Assembly (NCBI GenBank): GCA_002748355.1
Contig: PDSF01000036.1
Location: 1 to 64,000 of the forward strand
DNA: 64,000 bases
From: Planctomycetota bacterium
GTDB taxonomy: Bacteria; Planctomycetota; UBA1135; GCA-002748355
Direction of reading: 5' to 3'
Numbering within the stretch: the stretch's first letter is position 1; each line of letters opens with the position of its first letter. Positions 32,843 to 44,427 of this stretch are shown here, piece by piece. The position numbers and the translations under genes are program-made. The notes beneath the pieces are model-generated. The model was given only the letters and a program-made list of their open reading frames with translations, was not told the DNA's origin and did not search any database.

Positions 32843-33842
32843 TCTCTTCGCGCAGGAGGCGGCCCATGAGTTGCTTCCACATGAGCTCGGCGGGGACTTG
32901 GTCGAAGAGCACGCCGGCGACGGCTTTGGCGATGGGCAGTTCGATGCCCTTCTCTCGGGCTTTCTCGAGGACGGCGCGGGTGGTCCAGACGCCTTCGCTG
33001 ACTTTGCGGGTTGTGGCTAGGACGTCGGCGAGGGTTTCGCCCTTGCCGATGCGCTCGCCGAGGGCTCGGTTGCGACCGTGTGGGCTGATGGAGGTGGTGA
33101 TGAGGTCGCCGATTCCGGCGAGGCCGGAGAAGGTCGTTCGGTCGGCGCCGAGGGCGCTGCCGATTTCGGACATTTCGAAGAGGCCACGGGTGAGGAGGGC
33201 GGACTTGGCGTTGTCGCCGAGGCCGAGGCCGTCACACATGCCGGCAGCGATGGCGATGATGTTTTTGAGGGCGCCGCCGTATTCGACGCCGATGGGGTCG
33301 CTGCTGCGGTAGATGCGGAAGGAGGGGCCGGCGATGGTGTTTTGCAGTTCGACCAGCTCGGGTCCCTCTTCGCCGGCGAGGACGACGACGGCCGGCATGC
33401 CCCGGGCCAGCTCTTCGGCGTGGCAGGGCCCCGAGAGCACGTAGAAGCGGCGTTCGCCGAGGCAGTCGCCCAGGATCTGGGTCGGGAGTAGCCCGGTCGC
33501 TTCTTCCATGCCCTTGGCGCAGGAGACGATGGGCACCTGCGCCGGGAGGAACTCGCCGATCGCCGCCATGGCGCCGCGAATGAACTGGGTGGGGATGACC
33601 AGGAGCAAGAGATCGGCGCCGTCGCAGGCGCGCTGCGCGTCGGTCAGGATCTCGATGCTCTCGGCCAGGTGCACTCCGGGAAGGAAGCGCGGATTGATGC
33701 GCTCGCGCGCGGTGCGCTCGGTGTATTCCTTCTCAAAGCCCCAGAGCCGGACGCTATGGCCATTGGCATCTGCTAGGCAGGCCAGCGCGGTGCCAAAGCC
33801 ACCGTTTCCCAGAACGGCGATCGTTTTCGAGGCATGAGGCAT
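32838..33842 (-). CDS. gpsA: Glycerol-3-phosphate dehydrogenase [NAD(P)+]
   Basis: 334 residues, the usual family length. It reduces dihydroxyacetone phosphate to sn-glycerol 3-phosphate for phospholipid synthesis in the cytoplasm. The N-terminal nucleotide loop is VLGNGGFGTALA, the SGPCHAEELARGMPA block follows, and the catalytic lysine is in GALKNIIAIAAG. The substrate-binding LAGIGDLITTSISPHGRNR motif reads IGD where many bacterial enzymes have LGD. It is convergent with the glycan operon; the SGNH gene upstream lies 284 bp away on the same strand. The gap (33843-34126) shows no further gene. Confidence 0.95.
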   Translation of the reverse strand: MPHASKTIAVLGNGGFGTALACLADANGHSVRLWGFEKEYTERTARERINPRFLPGVHLAESIEILTDAQRACDGADLLLLVIPTQFIRGAMAAIGEFLPAQVPIVSCAKGMEEATGLLPTQILGDCLGERRFYVLSGPCHAEELARGMPAVVVLAGEEGPELVELQNTIAGPSFRIYRSSDPIGVEYGGALKNIIAIAAGMCDGLGLGDNAKSALLTRGLFEMSEIGSALGADRTTFSGLAGIGDLITTSISPHGRNRALGERIGKGETLADVLATTRKVSEGVWTTRAVLEKAREKGIELPIAKAVAGVLFDQVPAELMWKQLMGRLLREES

Positions 33843-34126
33843 GCTGTTGAACTCCTTTGGCTCGCGCCCTACTGCGGGGATCCCTCCGGCTGCCGAGGAT
33901 CAACGAATCCGCTGCCGATGTCCAAGGCGCTTTGTTGCGCGCTTTGCTGGCGACTTGATCTAGGGCGGGGCATCTAGGGCTTGGCCGAACTCCGTGCCGT
34001 TTTGCTTCGGGCTTTGTCGATCAGCGGGCGGAGCTGCTCACGCTGCGGCCTTGCCTATCGTCTGCAGCAGGAACTCCCTGTGCTACGCGATGCTGGCGTG
34101 GCGTGGCGACGCCGGCCGGCTGAGCC

Positions 34127-35218
34127 TTAGCGGCTTGGCAGCAGGGTCCGCAGCTGCTTTTCGAAGGCCCCTGCTTGGCGCCAGAAGCCTAGGTCGTTTG
34201 GGTGGGAGCTATCGACGCTGCCGTCGCCGTCGTGGCCGAGTTGTTCCGCTGCTGGGAGGTAGTGGAGCTTGCGCACGCCTGCTGCCTGTAGCCGTTTGAA
34301 CTGCTTGCGCAATGCGGCTTGATTGCTCTCGTTGCGCTTGCGCTTGCTCGGGACTAGCCAGGCGTCTTGGAAGTTTCGATCTTCGACCAGCAGGATCGGG
34401 GTCTTTGGATGCGCCTTGCGTAGGCGCTCGACCAGCGGGCCGGTGCGCGCTTCGACCTGCTTGGCATTCATGTTGGGCAGACAGTCGATGACGAAGACGG
34501 CGGCGTCGATCTCGCTCAGGAACTCGGCGACTTCGAGCTCCATGCGGCCGTTGCCGGAGAAGCCGAGGTTGATCACCGGGCGATCGAAGCGCCTGCCGAG
34601 GATGGCGGGGTAGGCCATGCCTGGCCGGGAGGCGCAGGCGCCGTGGGTGATGGAGGTGCCGTAGAAGACGATGGGCTTGCGCCGGGCTTTGGGCCGGGGG
34701 GGCGCCTTGGTGAGGATGCTCCCCGTGGGCACGGCGAGTTCGAGGGTGTGCACGCCGTTGTAGAGCGGCAGGTAGAGCAGATACTCGCGCTTTGCCTTCG
34801 GCAGCCCGGCGATCAGCCGCGCCTGCATCTTTTGCTTGGTTGCTTTGGGGCAGGCGAGCCAACGCCAGCGGCCCTGGGAGTCGCGGGCATAGAGGTCGAG
34901 ACTGCTGACGCCGGTGGCTGCCATGTGCGGCATCGCGAGCCGGGAGGATGTCAGGGACCAGCGCGCGTGCAGCTGACTGGCATCGCTGACGAAGCGCACG
35001 GCAATTCCAGCGGAGTGGCGGCTGAGCCTCCATACGGCCTTGCGCACTTTGGCCTCTGCCCGCGCCGGTAGCCGGTCGTAGGGCGCCTCTGTGTCGATAA
35101 AGCCCTGGCCCTCGACGCTGAGGCTGCGCGCGTCGTGCCAGCTGAGCTTTTGCGCAGGAAGCCCGGCGGCGAGGAGAAGGACGAAGGAGAGATGCCGTGC
35201 CGAGAGAGCGGTGTTCAT
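34127..35218 (-). CDS. Secreted SGNH-fold esterase
   Basis: About 363 residues from ATG 35218. The signal peptide is MNTALSARHLSFVLLLAAGL with likely cleavage after LPA. An N-terminal beta-rich domain (30-190) resembles the SGNH_hydro_N partner domain. The catalytic domain begins with block I YGTSITHG, block II/III NLGFSGNG, and ends with DSSHPNDLGF, giving the Ser, Gly, Asn and Asp-x-x-His set. Such enzymes often deacetylate or deacylate carbohydrates. An upstream ATG at 35287 would put 23 residues before the signal peptide and is rejected. A GAGGATGCTC site lies at 34712. It is unlinked by operon to gpsA. Confidence 0.8.
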   Translation of the reverse strand: MNTALSARHLSFVLLLAAGLPAQKLSWHDARSLSVEGQGFIDTEAPYDRLPARAEAKVRKAVWRLSRHSAGIAVRFVSDASQLHARWSLTSSRLAMPHMAATGVSSLDLYARDSQGRWRWLACPKATKQKMQARLIAGLPKAKREYLLYLPLYNGVHTLELAVPTGSILTKAPPRPKARRKPIVFYGTSITHGACASRPGMAYPAILGRRFDRPVINLGFSGNGRMELEVAEFLSEIDAAVFVIDCLPNMNAKQVEARTGPLVERLRKAHPKTPILLVEDRNFQDAWLVPSKRKRNESNQAALRKQFKRLQAAGVRKLHYLPAAEQLGHDGDGSVDSSHPNDLGFWRQAGAFEKQLRTLLPSR

Positions 35219-35593
35219 CTCATGAACGATGCGGAGAGCCTGGCCCCGGCTCAAGAGCAGGGCGAGCCGGGATCCCTTCGTCCGCAAAAGTGGGGGCGCT
35301 CACGGGCGGCTGGGCTGCGGCTACTCGCGGGGCCGTAGTCGCGGTCGCCACGGACCTGGATCACGGCCTACCAGGGGGACTTGCTGGGCCCTGGCTCGGG
35401 ATCGGAACTGGGCGAAACTGTGCTCCCGCTTACTCACGCGATCGGCCGCCAGAGCTGCTCTTCGTGCGTTTCGGGGACTTCACCATGGAAAAACTGTGGT
35501 CCATGTTGTGGTCCTGAAGCGGCCAGTGGTCTCAACGCAAGAGGCCCAGTCCCGACGTCGCCGTCGTAACTGGGCCTCTGCTTGGCTTTACGC
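35219..35593. other. Intergenic region, no gene seen
   Basis: Upstream region of the secreted esterase and downstream region of tRNA-Lys. It holds the tRNA-Lys terminator (35540-35579) and a short direct repeat GTGGTCC (35498, 35511). No ORF with convincing composition was found on either strand. Confidence 0.5.
35540..35579 (-). terminator. Terminator of tRNA-Lys
   Basis: AGAGGCCCAGT (35540-35550) and ACTGGGCCTCT (35569-35579) pair perfectly, and the inner CGACG/CGTCG extends the stem. It lies 14 bp downstream of the tRNA 3' end on the minus strand. Confidence 0.8.
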
Positions 35594-35669
35594 TGGTACT
35601 CGCGGTAGGGCTCGAACCTACGACCCGCGGATTAAGAATCCGCTGCTCTGCCAACTGAGCTACGCGAGC
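35594..35669 (-). tRNA. tRNA-Lys(CTT), CCA encoded
   Basis: The minus strand folds as a cloverleaf: acceptor GCTCGCG with CGCGAGT, discriminator A and encoded CCA; D arm AGCTCAGTTGGCAGAGC; anticodon stem GCGGA/TCCGC with loop TTCTTAA (anticodon CTT, reading AAG); T arm with GGTTCGAGCCC. The first acceptor pair is G-U. Confidence 0.95.
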
Positions 35670-35776
35670 ACTGATGATGAGCGCTGCTGAAGAACGCTGC
35701 TACACGCTTGGGATTCGCCCTAGCGATCAGTGGGCGGCGAAGTCTAGGTCTCGCGACGGTTGAGTCAAGCCTGTGC

Positions 35777-35804
35777 TTGCAGGGGATTGTGACGCTGCTA
35801 GGAT
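35777..35804 (+). promoter_or_regulatory. Putative sigma-70-type promoter for tRNA-His
   Basis: TTGCAG (35777-35782), a 16-bp spacer and TAGGAT (35799-35804), ending about 18 bp before the tRNA. Position and spacing fit a housekeeping promoter. Confidence 0.5.
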
Positions 35805-35822
35805 CCCCGCCCTTCAATGCCT

Positions 35823-35900
35823 GGTGGCTATAGCTCAGTTGGTTAGAGCGCCGGATTGTGGATCCGGAGGTCGGCGGTTCAAGTCCGCTTAGCCACCCCA
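35823..35900 (+). tRNA. tRNA-His(GTG), CCA encoded
   Basis: Cloverleaf with acceptor GTGGCTA/TAGCCAC plus the extra G-1 (35823) facing C73, the identity element of tRNA-His. The anticodon stem CCGGA/TCCGG holds loop TTGTGGA (anticodon GTG). The T arm has GGTTCAAGTCC, and the gene ends with encoded CCA. It is divergent from tRNA-Lys. Confidence 0.96.
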
Positions 35901-35918
35901 GGACTTCGATATGAAGCG

Positions 35919-35960
35919 CACGCCCGCGGCCCTTTCTAGGAACGCGGGCGTGTTTCGTTT
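35919..35960 (+). terminator. Intrinsic terminator of tRNA-His
   Basis: CACGCCCGCG (35919-35928) and CGCGGGCGTG (35943-35952) pair perfectly and are followed by TTTCGTTT. It lies 18 bp after the tRNA 3' end. Confidence 0.85.
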
Positions 35961-36128
35961 CTGGGCTGGGTGGGTTGGTTTATGGGGGCGCTCTTGGGCC
36001 CCTGCCTGGCTTTGGCCAGATGCTGCGCTTGGATTCTTTCCTGCGCTGGCGAAGGGCTTTAGAAAGTTTGGCTCTGCTTCCGATGCCAGTGGCATCTCCT
36101 GTCCCTTCCGCTTCCCGTCCTAGCCGCG

Positions 36129-37550
36129 ATGTTCTTCAACAGTGCCGAATACGGACTCTTCTTGGCGCTGGTCTTCGCGGCGTTCTGGATCCTGCGTGAA
36201 GCGCGTGGCAGCCGCCTGCTGCTGCTGCTGGCGGCGAGCTGGTTCTTCTACGCCTCGTGGAACTGGAAATACCTGTCGCTGATCCTGATCTCGACGGCGA
36301 TCGACTACGGGGTGGGGCGGGCCCTGTATCGCAAGGATGCCAGCGATCCCAGCCAAGGGCGGAGTCGGCGCGGGCTCTTGCTGCTGAGCCTGGTCGCCAA
36401 CCTCGGGCTGCTTGGCGTCTTCAAATACTACAACTTCTTCTGTGGCAACTTGGAGGCGCTTTTTGGCATCGAGCTGGGCGAGCTCGAGGTGCTGCTGCCG
36501 GTGGGCATCAGCTTCTATACCTTCCAGACGCTGAGCTACACCATCGACATCTACCGCGGAAAGCTGGCGCCGGCGAAGAACCTGAAGGAGTTTGCTCTCT
36601 TCGTCGCCTTCTTCCCGCAGCTGGTGGCGGGGCCGATTGTGCGTGCCAGTGACTTCCTGCCGCAGCTGGAAGAGAAGCCGAAGCTGCGGGCCGAGGACTT
36701 CAAGGACGGGCTCTTCCGCATCGCTGTCGGTCTCGGCAAGAAGGTGGTGATTGCCGATGTGCTGGCCGTGCAGCTGGTCGACGGGGTCTTCGCCCCGGGC
36801 TCGGATGCCAGCGGCCTCTACGCCCTGCTCGGGGTCTACGGCTATGCGCTGCAGATCTATGGCGACTTCTCCGGCTACAGCGACATCGCCATCGGGTCGG
36901 CGCGGCTCTTGGGCTTCCGCATCCCCGAGAACTTCGACATGCCCTACACCGCCACCAGCATTCGCGACTTCTGGCGGCGTTGGCATATCTCGCTCTCTTC
37001 CTGGCTGCGCGACTACCTCTACATACCGCTCGGCGGCAACCGCAAGGGGAAGATCCGCACCTATAGCAACCTGGCGCTGACCATGCTGCTGGGCGGGCTC
37101 TGGCATGGAGCCCAGTGGAACTTCGTCTTCTGGGGTGGGCTGCACGGCTTGTGGCTGGCGGTCGACCGCTTCTGGGAACGGCGTGGCTGGCCGGGGCTCA
37201 GTGACGGCGGCTTCGGGAGGAGGATGCTCGCACGGATCCTTACCTTCCACCTGGTCTGTCTGGCCTGGGTCTTCTTCCGGGCCCAGGACTTCGCCCAGGC
37301 GAGCGATGTGCTTGGGCGCATCGTCAGCAGCGAAGGGAGCTGGATGCTGCCGAGCTTGCCGATGGGCGTGTGGAGCGCCTTTGCCCTGGGCTACCTGAGC
37401 CATTTCCTGGCGCGCAGCCAGAAGCTCCGGCTGCAAACGCTGTGGCGGCGTTCGCCCGGCTTCCTGCTCGGCGCCTTCTACGCGCTCTTCTTCGGCTTGC
37501 TTGCCTACGTCGCCGTCGAGGGCGTGGCCTTCATCTACTTCCAGTTCTGA
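36129..37550 (+). CDS. MBOAT-family membrane O-acyltransferase (AlgI-like)
   Basis: 473 residues with about ten membrane segments. MBOAT proteins of the AlgI/DltB/PatA type move acetyl groups across the inner membrane to partner proteins that O-acetylate polysaccharides. Family blocks are NWKYLSLILISTAIDYGVGR, VGISFYTFQTLSYTID, the loop RRWHISLSSWLRDYLYIPLG and GGLWHGAQWNFVFWG with the catalytic His. The lysine-rich patch expected after YIPLGG is present (GGNRKGK). Two SGNH-type proteins follow immediately, the usual partner arrangement. A GAGGATGCTC palindrome is at 37220. No clear Shine-Dalgarno precedes the ATG. Confidence 0.93.
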   Translation: MFFNSAEYGLFLALVFAAFWILREARGSRLLLLLAASWFFYASWNWKYLSLILISTAIDYGVGRALYRKDASDPSQGRSRRGLLLLSLVANLGLLGVFKYYNFFCGNLEALFGIELGELEVLLPVGISFYTFQTLSYTIDIYRGKLAPAKNLKEFALFVAFFPQLVAGPIVRASDFLPQLEEKPKLRAEDFKDGLFRIAVGLGKKVVIADVLAVQLVDGVFAPGSDASGLYALLGVYGYALQIYGDFSGYSDIAIGSARLLGFRIPENFDMPYTATSIRDFWRRWHISLSSWLRDYLYIPLGGNRKGKIRTYSNLALTMLLGGLWHGAQWNFVFWGGLHGLWLAVDRFWERRGWPGLSDGGFGRRMLARILTFHLVCLAWVFFRAQDFAQASDVLGRIVSSEGSWMLPSLPMGVWSAFALGYLSHFLARSQKLRLQTLWRRSPGFLLGAFYALFFGLLAYVAVEGVAFIYFQF

Positions 37551-37563
37551 TGGAGGCGGCTTG

Positions 37564-39045
37564 ATGGGGCAGGGACAAGACAGGGCGCGCGGCTCCTGGC
37601 CGATGGCTGCGGCCATGGGCGTCGTCCTGGGCTTCGTGCTCACGGTGCTGCCCTTCGCCGTCCTGGGTGATCCCTGGGCTAGCTTGCCCGAGATCGGCCA
37701 AATCCCGGCCCTGGTGCGAAGCTCCGGTATTCCCCAGGGAGCGGTGACACCGACCCCCTTGCTGCCCAAGCGTAAGGAGGGGGAGTTGCGGCTCTTCTTC
37801 GTTGGTGCGTCGATGACCTTTGGGCTGCCCTTTCAGCCGACGGGGCGCTCCAGCTATGCATGCTTCCTTGAACAAGGTCTGCGCAAGGCGCTGGGGCGAA
37901 GTGACCTGCACGTGCGGCCCGACGCCTACCCGGGCGCAGACAGCCCCCAGCTCGCCGAGATGGCCGAGCGCTGTCTCGGCTACGGAGCTTCGCACCTCGT
38001 TCTGGTGGTGGGGACCAACGAGTATCTGCGGCGCATCGCCCATGGGCGTCCACTGCGCGGGGAAACGGTCTTGGCCCGCCTTGCCCAGGACTTGGCCTCG
38101 CCCCGCCGCCTTTGGGAAGAGCTCGGCCAAGGGGCCAAGGCTTGGGCCTCGGAGCTGCTGCCTGCCGGCGCTAGCGGCGGAGCGGGGGAGTCGCTTCTGG
38201 GGTCGAAACACAAGGCGCTCGGCGGTCTTCCGGTCGGCGAAGAAGACCGGGTCCTGGTCGAGGAGAGGCTGCGGCGTTCTCTGCTGCGAGTGATCAAGGC
38301 GGCGCAAGCGAAGGGCGTTCCGCTGATCCTCGCCCTAGCGCCGCATTGCCTGTCGATTACGCCGCCGCGTTGGAGTCCTGCTCCTCCGGAGCCGGGAGTG
38401 GATACTCTCGTGAGCGAAGAGCTGCGCCAGTGCAACCCGGCGCGACTGTATGAACTCACGGCGCTGCTGCGGCGCTATGCGGATCGTCCGGATCTCTTGC
38501 ACGTCTTGGGGAGGATCCAGCTCCGCCTCGGGAACAGCGAGGCGGCGATTCGCAATCTCAATCGGGCCCAGGACCTCGATGGCGCGCCGATGCACCGGAC
38601 CAGCGCTATCGTCCGCGTCGTTCGCGAGCTGGCGAGGGAATACAAGGTAAGGCTGCTCGAGTTCGACGATGCCTTTCTTGGCCCGGACGGCCTGGTGCGT
38701 GAGGAGTATTTTTTGGACTACTCGCACCCGAGCTATGAGGGGCAGCAGCGTTTGGCCAGGTGGCTTGCTGAGCAGCTCTGTGGTGAATTCCTGCCGCCGC
38801 TCGCTGCTGAGGAGAAGCTGGCCTTCGACCAAGCGCTGCGGGACTACGCCAAGGGGGCGGCGACCATGGAGTCGCGGCGCTTGGCGCGTGCCGAGATCGA
38901 CTACAACAACGGCAAGTACTTTCGCTTGGCGGGCAACTACCGCGAGGCGCTGTGGTATTTCGAGCGGGCCATGACCGTGCTGGATGGTGAGGAACTCCGC
39001 AAGGCGGCGGCAGCAGCGCGGGCGGCGCTTGAGGGGGCTAAGTGA
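37564..39045 (+). CDS. Membrane-anchored SGNH protein of O-acetylation system (AlgX/AlgJ-like)
   Basis: 493 residues from ATG 37564, with GGAGG about 8 bases upstream. An N-terminal anchor helix (about 13-36) places the rest in the periplasm. The SGNH domain shows block I LFFVGASMTFGLP (about 76-88), LVLVVGTNEYLRR (about 140-152) and the catalytic DYSHPSYEGQQRLA (about 383-396). A C-terminal helical pair (445-490) is TPR-like, and there is another TPR-like pair around 310-345 (LHVLGRIQLRLGNSEAAIRN). It probably receives acetyl groups from the MBOAT and puts them on an envelope polymer. It is 14 bp after the MBOAT gene and overlaps the next gene by 4 nt. Confidence 0.8.
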   Translation: MGQGQDRARGSWPMAAAMGVVLGFVLTVLPFAVLGDPWASLPEIGQIPALVRSSGIPQGAVTPTPLLPKRKEGELRLFFVGASMTFGLPFQPTGRSSYACFLEQGLRKALGRSDLHVRPDAYPGADSPQLAEMAERCLGYGASHLVLVVGTNEYLRRIAHGRPLRGETVLARLAQDLASPRRLWEELGQGAKAWASELLPAGASGGAGESLLGSKHKALGGLPVGEEDRVLVEERLRRSLLRVIKAAQAKGVPLILALAPHCLSITPPRWSPAPPEPGVDTLVSEELRQCNPARLYELTALLRRYADRPDLLHVLGRIQLRLGNSEAAIRNLNRAQDLDGAPMHRTSAIVRVVRELAREYKVRLLEFDDAFLGPDGLVREEYFLDYSHPSYEGQQRLARWLAEQLCGEFLPPLAAEEKLAFDQALRDYAKGAATMESRRLARAEIDYNNGKYFRLAGNYREALWYFERAMTVLDGEELRKAAAAARAALEGAK

Positions 39046-40649
39046 TGAACGGCTCCTTCCCTGGGCGGGTGCTGCTGAGCTTTGCCATTGGCCTGTTCGG
39101 GGTCATTGCGGCGCTGCAGCTGATCCCCTTCGTGCGGAGCTCGGAGCTGCCTTCGGTGGCTGCTCTGCCCTCGGTGGAGGATGCTCTTGCTGGTTTGGAG
39201 CGCCCGAAGCCTGCGGGAGAGTTCCGGGTCTTCACCATCGGCGCCAGCCTGAGCCAGGGTTTCCCCTATTCGCCAGCGTATGCCGCTTCTTACGGCAAGC
39301 TGATGGGGGACGGGCTTGCTGGGTTTGTGCAGGCTCCGCGGGTCGTGACCCGGGCGATTGCGCGTCCGGCCCTCGATAGCCCCAAGCTGGTGGAGCTGGT
39401 CCGGCGCAGCCTGGCCTGGGAGCCGGACCTGCTCATCGTCACCCTTGGCTCGAACGAGTACGCCAACCGGCTTTTCAGCTCGAAACAGCTCTTGCCACGT
39501 TCCTTGCTGGCGCAGGTCGATGAGCGCTTGGGGCGAGCCCGCATCCTTTGGCGGGAGCTGCCGGGGCATGGCCGGCGCTGGCCGGCGCCCGGGCCCGGTG
39601 ATGCCAGCGCCGAAAAGGCGCTCGCCGAGAAGCTGGTGGCCCGCGCCCTCAAAGCCGAGCCCGGTAAGGCCCAGCTAGGTGCTTTGCCCTTCGACCGGGA
39701 CGAGCGGGAACTGCTGCTTGGACGCCTGCGGCGCTCGATGCAGGAGATCGACGCGCTGGCGCGCGCGGCCAAGGTCCCCTTGGTCTACTGCCAGGCGGTC
39801 TATGGACTCGGGGCTTTTTGGCCCTGGGGGCATGAGAGCGGCGGGCAAGATGCGGAGATTGATCGGCTGGCCCTGCGCTTTCACCTGGGCGAGGGAGAAG
39901 AAGTCGCGCTGGAGGATCTGGAGCTGGAAGGGGAGGGGCGTGCCGATCTCGCTTTCATGCGCGGCTTGGTGCTGCGCCGCCTTGGTCGCCGAGAGGAAGC
40001 TCTCGATGAGTTTCGCCGGGCGCGCGACCTAGATCCGGTGCCCATCCACCGAACCGGGCCGATTGACCAGGTCGTGCAGGAAGAAGCCAAGCGGCTGGGA
40101 AGGCCGCTATTCGACCTCAACGAGCCCTTTTGCCGCCTGGCCAGGGACGGCATCCCCGGCGATGAGCACTTCCTTGACTATGGTCATCTGAGCGCCAGTG
40201 GTCACCGCATCGCGGCAGGGTATCTGGCCAGGGAACTTGCCGAGAGGAAGCTCCTGCCTCTCGCTGCCGACTTTGATCGGGCCGCCTTCGACCGCGCAGT
40301 TCGAGCGAGTATCGCTGCGAGCATCTCCGCCGATGAGCTGCGCTATGCCTGGCCGCGCATCGCTGCTGCCAATGGCAATTACGGGCTGCTCTTTGGCAAC
40401 TTCCGCGACGCTCTGCCGTATCTGCTGCGCTGCTTCCAAGAGCTGCCGATGGACCAGAGCAATGCGCAGCGGCTGCTCTTCTGTCTGGTGCATGTGGCTG
40501 GCCGGACCGGCGAGTTTGCCCAGGACGATGCCGAGCAGGCGACAGCGCGCTCGCTGCGGCTTTACCAGGAGCTTCTGCAGGCGCGGAAGGAGCAGCGGCT
40601 CCAAGACTGGGTGCGCAGTTACTTGCAAGCTGCGCCCGGCAAGCGCTAA
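39042..40649 (+). CDS. Second SGNH protein, paralogue of its neighbour
   Basis: 535 residues, or 534 from ATG 39045; GTG 39042 and ATG 39045 both overlap the upstream stop. It has the same architecture as its neighbour: an anchor helix (7-28), block [13 protein letters not shown] (about 63-74), [11 protein letters not shown] (about 139-149), a TPR-like pair (about 305-335) and [13 protein letters not shown] (about 376-388). The catalytic His is kept but the usual Pro after it is absent. It is likely the second acetyl acceptor/transferase of the MBOAT operon, with different polymer or positional specificity. The C-terminal 120 residues are helical. Divergence between the two paralogues suggests an old duplication. 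Confidence 0.78.
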   Translation: MMNGSFPGRVLLSFAIGLFGVIAALQLIPFVRSSELPSVAALPSVEDALAGLERPKPAGEFRVFTIGASLSQGFPYSPAYAASYGKLMGDGLAGFVQAPRVVTRAIARPALDSPKLVELVRRSLAWEPDLLIVTLGSNEYANRLFSSKQLLPRSLLAQVDERLGRARILWRELPGHGRRWPAPGPGDASAEKALAEKLVARALKAEPGKAQLGALPFDRDERELLLGRLRRSMQEIDALARAAKVPLVYCQAVYGLGAFWPWGHESGGQDAEIDRLALRFHLGEGEEVALEDLELEGEGRADLAFMRGLVLRRLGRREEALDEFRRARDLDPVPIHRTGPIDQVVQEEAKRLGRPLFDLNEPFCRLARDGIPGDEHFLDYGHLSASGHRIAAGYLARELAERKLLPLAADFDRAAFDRAVRASIAASISADELRYAWPRIAAANGNYGLLFGNFRDALPYLLRCFQELPMDQSNAQRLLFCLVHVAGRTGEFAQDDAEQATARSLRLYQELLQARKEQRLQDWVRSYLQAAPGKR

Positions 40650-40711
40650 GCAAGGGCTATTCGATCCTGCGGCGGCCGCTGACTTGGCCGCTTCCTTGCT
40701 CTGGAGCGTCC

Positions 40712-42910
<2,199 letters not shown>

Positions 42911-42940
42911 AGCTGGGCCCAGTAAGGTTCAGCTAGGAAA

Positions 42941-42995
42941 AAAGCCCGGCAGCGGCAGAGTTCCGGAGAGGATGCTCTTTTGCTGCGCGGGCTTT
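42941..42995. terminator. Bidirectional terminator with palindrome in its loop
   Basis: AAAGCCCGGCAGC (42941-42953) pairs with GCTGCGCGGGCTTT (42982-42995) with a one-base bulge. A-rich and T-rich flanks lie on both sides, as expected for convergent genes. The loop contains GAGGATGCTC at 42968-42977. Confidence 0.75.
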
Positions 42996-43052
42996 CTGTA
43001 TCGGACTGCTGTGAGCTGCCAGGCAGGCGGCCTGTAGTCCAGGCGATCCGAA

Positions 43053-44327
43053 CTACTTGCTGGGCGCCGAGGCTGCGAGGATGGTTTCGAGGTCGTGGAT
43101 GATGTCCTTGGGATCCTCAAGTCCGACCGAGATACGGATGCCACGGTCGGTGTTCTCGTCGCGGCAGTAGCTTGAGTGCGTCATGGCGGCGGGCATCTCG
43201 AGCAGTGTCTTCACGTGGCCGAGGCTGACGGCGAGGGTGATGCAGTAGGCATCGCTGCCGACCTTGTTGGTAAAGGTGATCGGGTCGACCTTCTCCTCAT
43301 CGACGTAGAAGTAGAGCATGTTGCCGGGGTTGTACTTCCCGTCCGGGTTGCGCAGCTGCTTCTCGGCGAGTTCGCGCTGCGGGAAGCTATCGAGCCCTGG
43401 GTAGAGCACCTTGGTGATTTCGGGGCGGGATTCGAGCCACTCCGCGATCTTGATGGCGCTGCGCTGCTGGCGCTCGATGCGTGCGGCCAGCGAGGGGAGA
43501 CCATAGACCAGGACACCCCAGGCCGACATTGGGGCCAGGCTGGCGCCGATGTCCTTGCGGAACATCAGTAGGGTGCGCAGCAGCTCGTGCCTGCACATGA
43601 CCGCGCCGCCGATCTGGGTGCCGAAGCCGCCCAGGTTCTTGGTCAGGCTGTGGCAGACGACATCGGCGCCCAGGCTCATTGGGCGCTGGCCGTAGGGCGT
43701 GGCGAAGGTGTTGTCGACGACGATCTGGATCTTCTCTTCCTCGCTCCTCTTGGCGTTGAACTCGTCGCAGAGGGCTCGGTAGGCGCCGATGTCGATCATC
43801 GTCAGGTCGGGGTTGACCGGCGTTTCGGTGTAGAGCACTCGGGTTTCGGGACGGATGCGGGCGCGCACGGCTTCGATGTCGATGAAGTCGGCACGGTCGA
43901 CCTCGACGTTCCAGCGCGGCATCCAGTTCTCCAGTAGGGAGTGGGTGCAGCCATAGAGGAGGCGGTGGGCGATCATGTGCTCGCCGCTCTTCAAAAGGCT
44001 GCCCAGGGCGGCGGAGATTCCTCCCATGCCCGAGCTGAAGGTCACGCAGGCGTCGGCGCCTTCGAGTGTGGCCAGCTCGCTTTCGAGGAGGGAGCGGGTG
44101 GGGTCGTCGAGACGGTCATAGATGTAGATCGGGGTCTCGCCGTCGTCGCTGACCTGGCCACCAAAATCGGTGAATCCCTGAACTCCACGCTCGACCGAAT
44201 CGAGGCGATAGGTCGCGGAGTACGAGATGGGGGGGACGACATGGTGGCCGTAGTCCCAGCGGGCGCTGTGACTGGGACCATGGATGATGCGTGTGGCAGA
44301 GGAGTAGTCGTGACCGTTCTTACTCAT
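43053..44327 (-). CDS. Cys/Met-metabolism PLP-dependent enzyme (gamma family)
   Basis: 424 residues from ATG 44327, which has GGAG upstream; the longer open frame to 44588 overlaps yidD and is ignored. The fold-type I gamma family includes cystathionine gamma-synthase/lyase, methionine gamma-lyase and O-acetylhomoserine sulfhydrylase. Hallmarks are SSGMGGISAALGSLLKSGEH, the Asp-bearing VDNTFATPYGQRP, the PLP lysine in DVVCHSLTKNLGGFG and a late RISVGLEDPKDIIHDL. The exact reaction cannot be told from sequence. yidD, rnpA and it are all on the minus strand, but no functional link is evident. Confidence 0.88.
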   Translation of the reverse strand: MSKNGHDYSSATRIIHGPSHSARWDYGHHVVPPISYSATYRLDSVERGVQGFTDFGGQVSDDGETPIYIYDRLDDPTRSLLESELATLEGADACVTFSSGMGGISAALGSLLKSGEHMIAHRLLYGCTHSLLENWMPRWNVEVDRADFIDIEAVRARIRPETRVLYTETPVNPDLTMIDIGAYRALCDEFNAKRSEEEKIQIVVDNTFATPYGQRPMSLGADVVCHSLTKNLGGFGTQIGGAVMCRHELLRTLLMFRKDIGASLAPMSAWGVLVYGLPSLAARIERQQRSAIKIAEWLESRPEITKVLYPGLDSFPQRELAEKQLRNPDGKYNPGNMLYFYVDEEKVDPITFTNKVGSDAYCITLAVSLGHVKTLLEMPAAMTHSSYCRDENTDRGIRISVGLEDPKDIIHDLETILAASAPSK

Positions 44328-44427
44328 CGTCGTGGCTCCGGAACTCGTGAAGCGCCAGATTGCAGAGCAAGAAGGGCCTCGACCCAATTGGCCGAAGTGA
44401 GAAGACTTCCTGGGCCTTCGGACCCGG

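Noticed and set aside
35777..35804. CRISPR-like or phage attachment site near the tRNAs
   Set aside because: No spacer-repeat array, integrase or tRNA 3'-end duplication was found near tRNA-Lys or tRNA-His.
36120..37769. Minus-strand open frame of 549 codons
   Set aside because: It is antisense to the MBOAT gene, which carries the catalytic His and family blocks.
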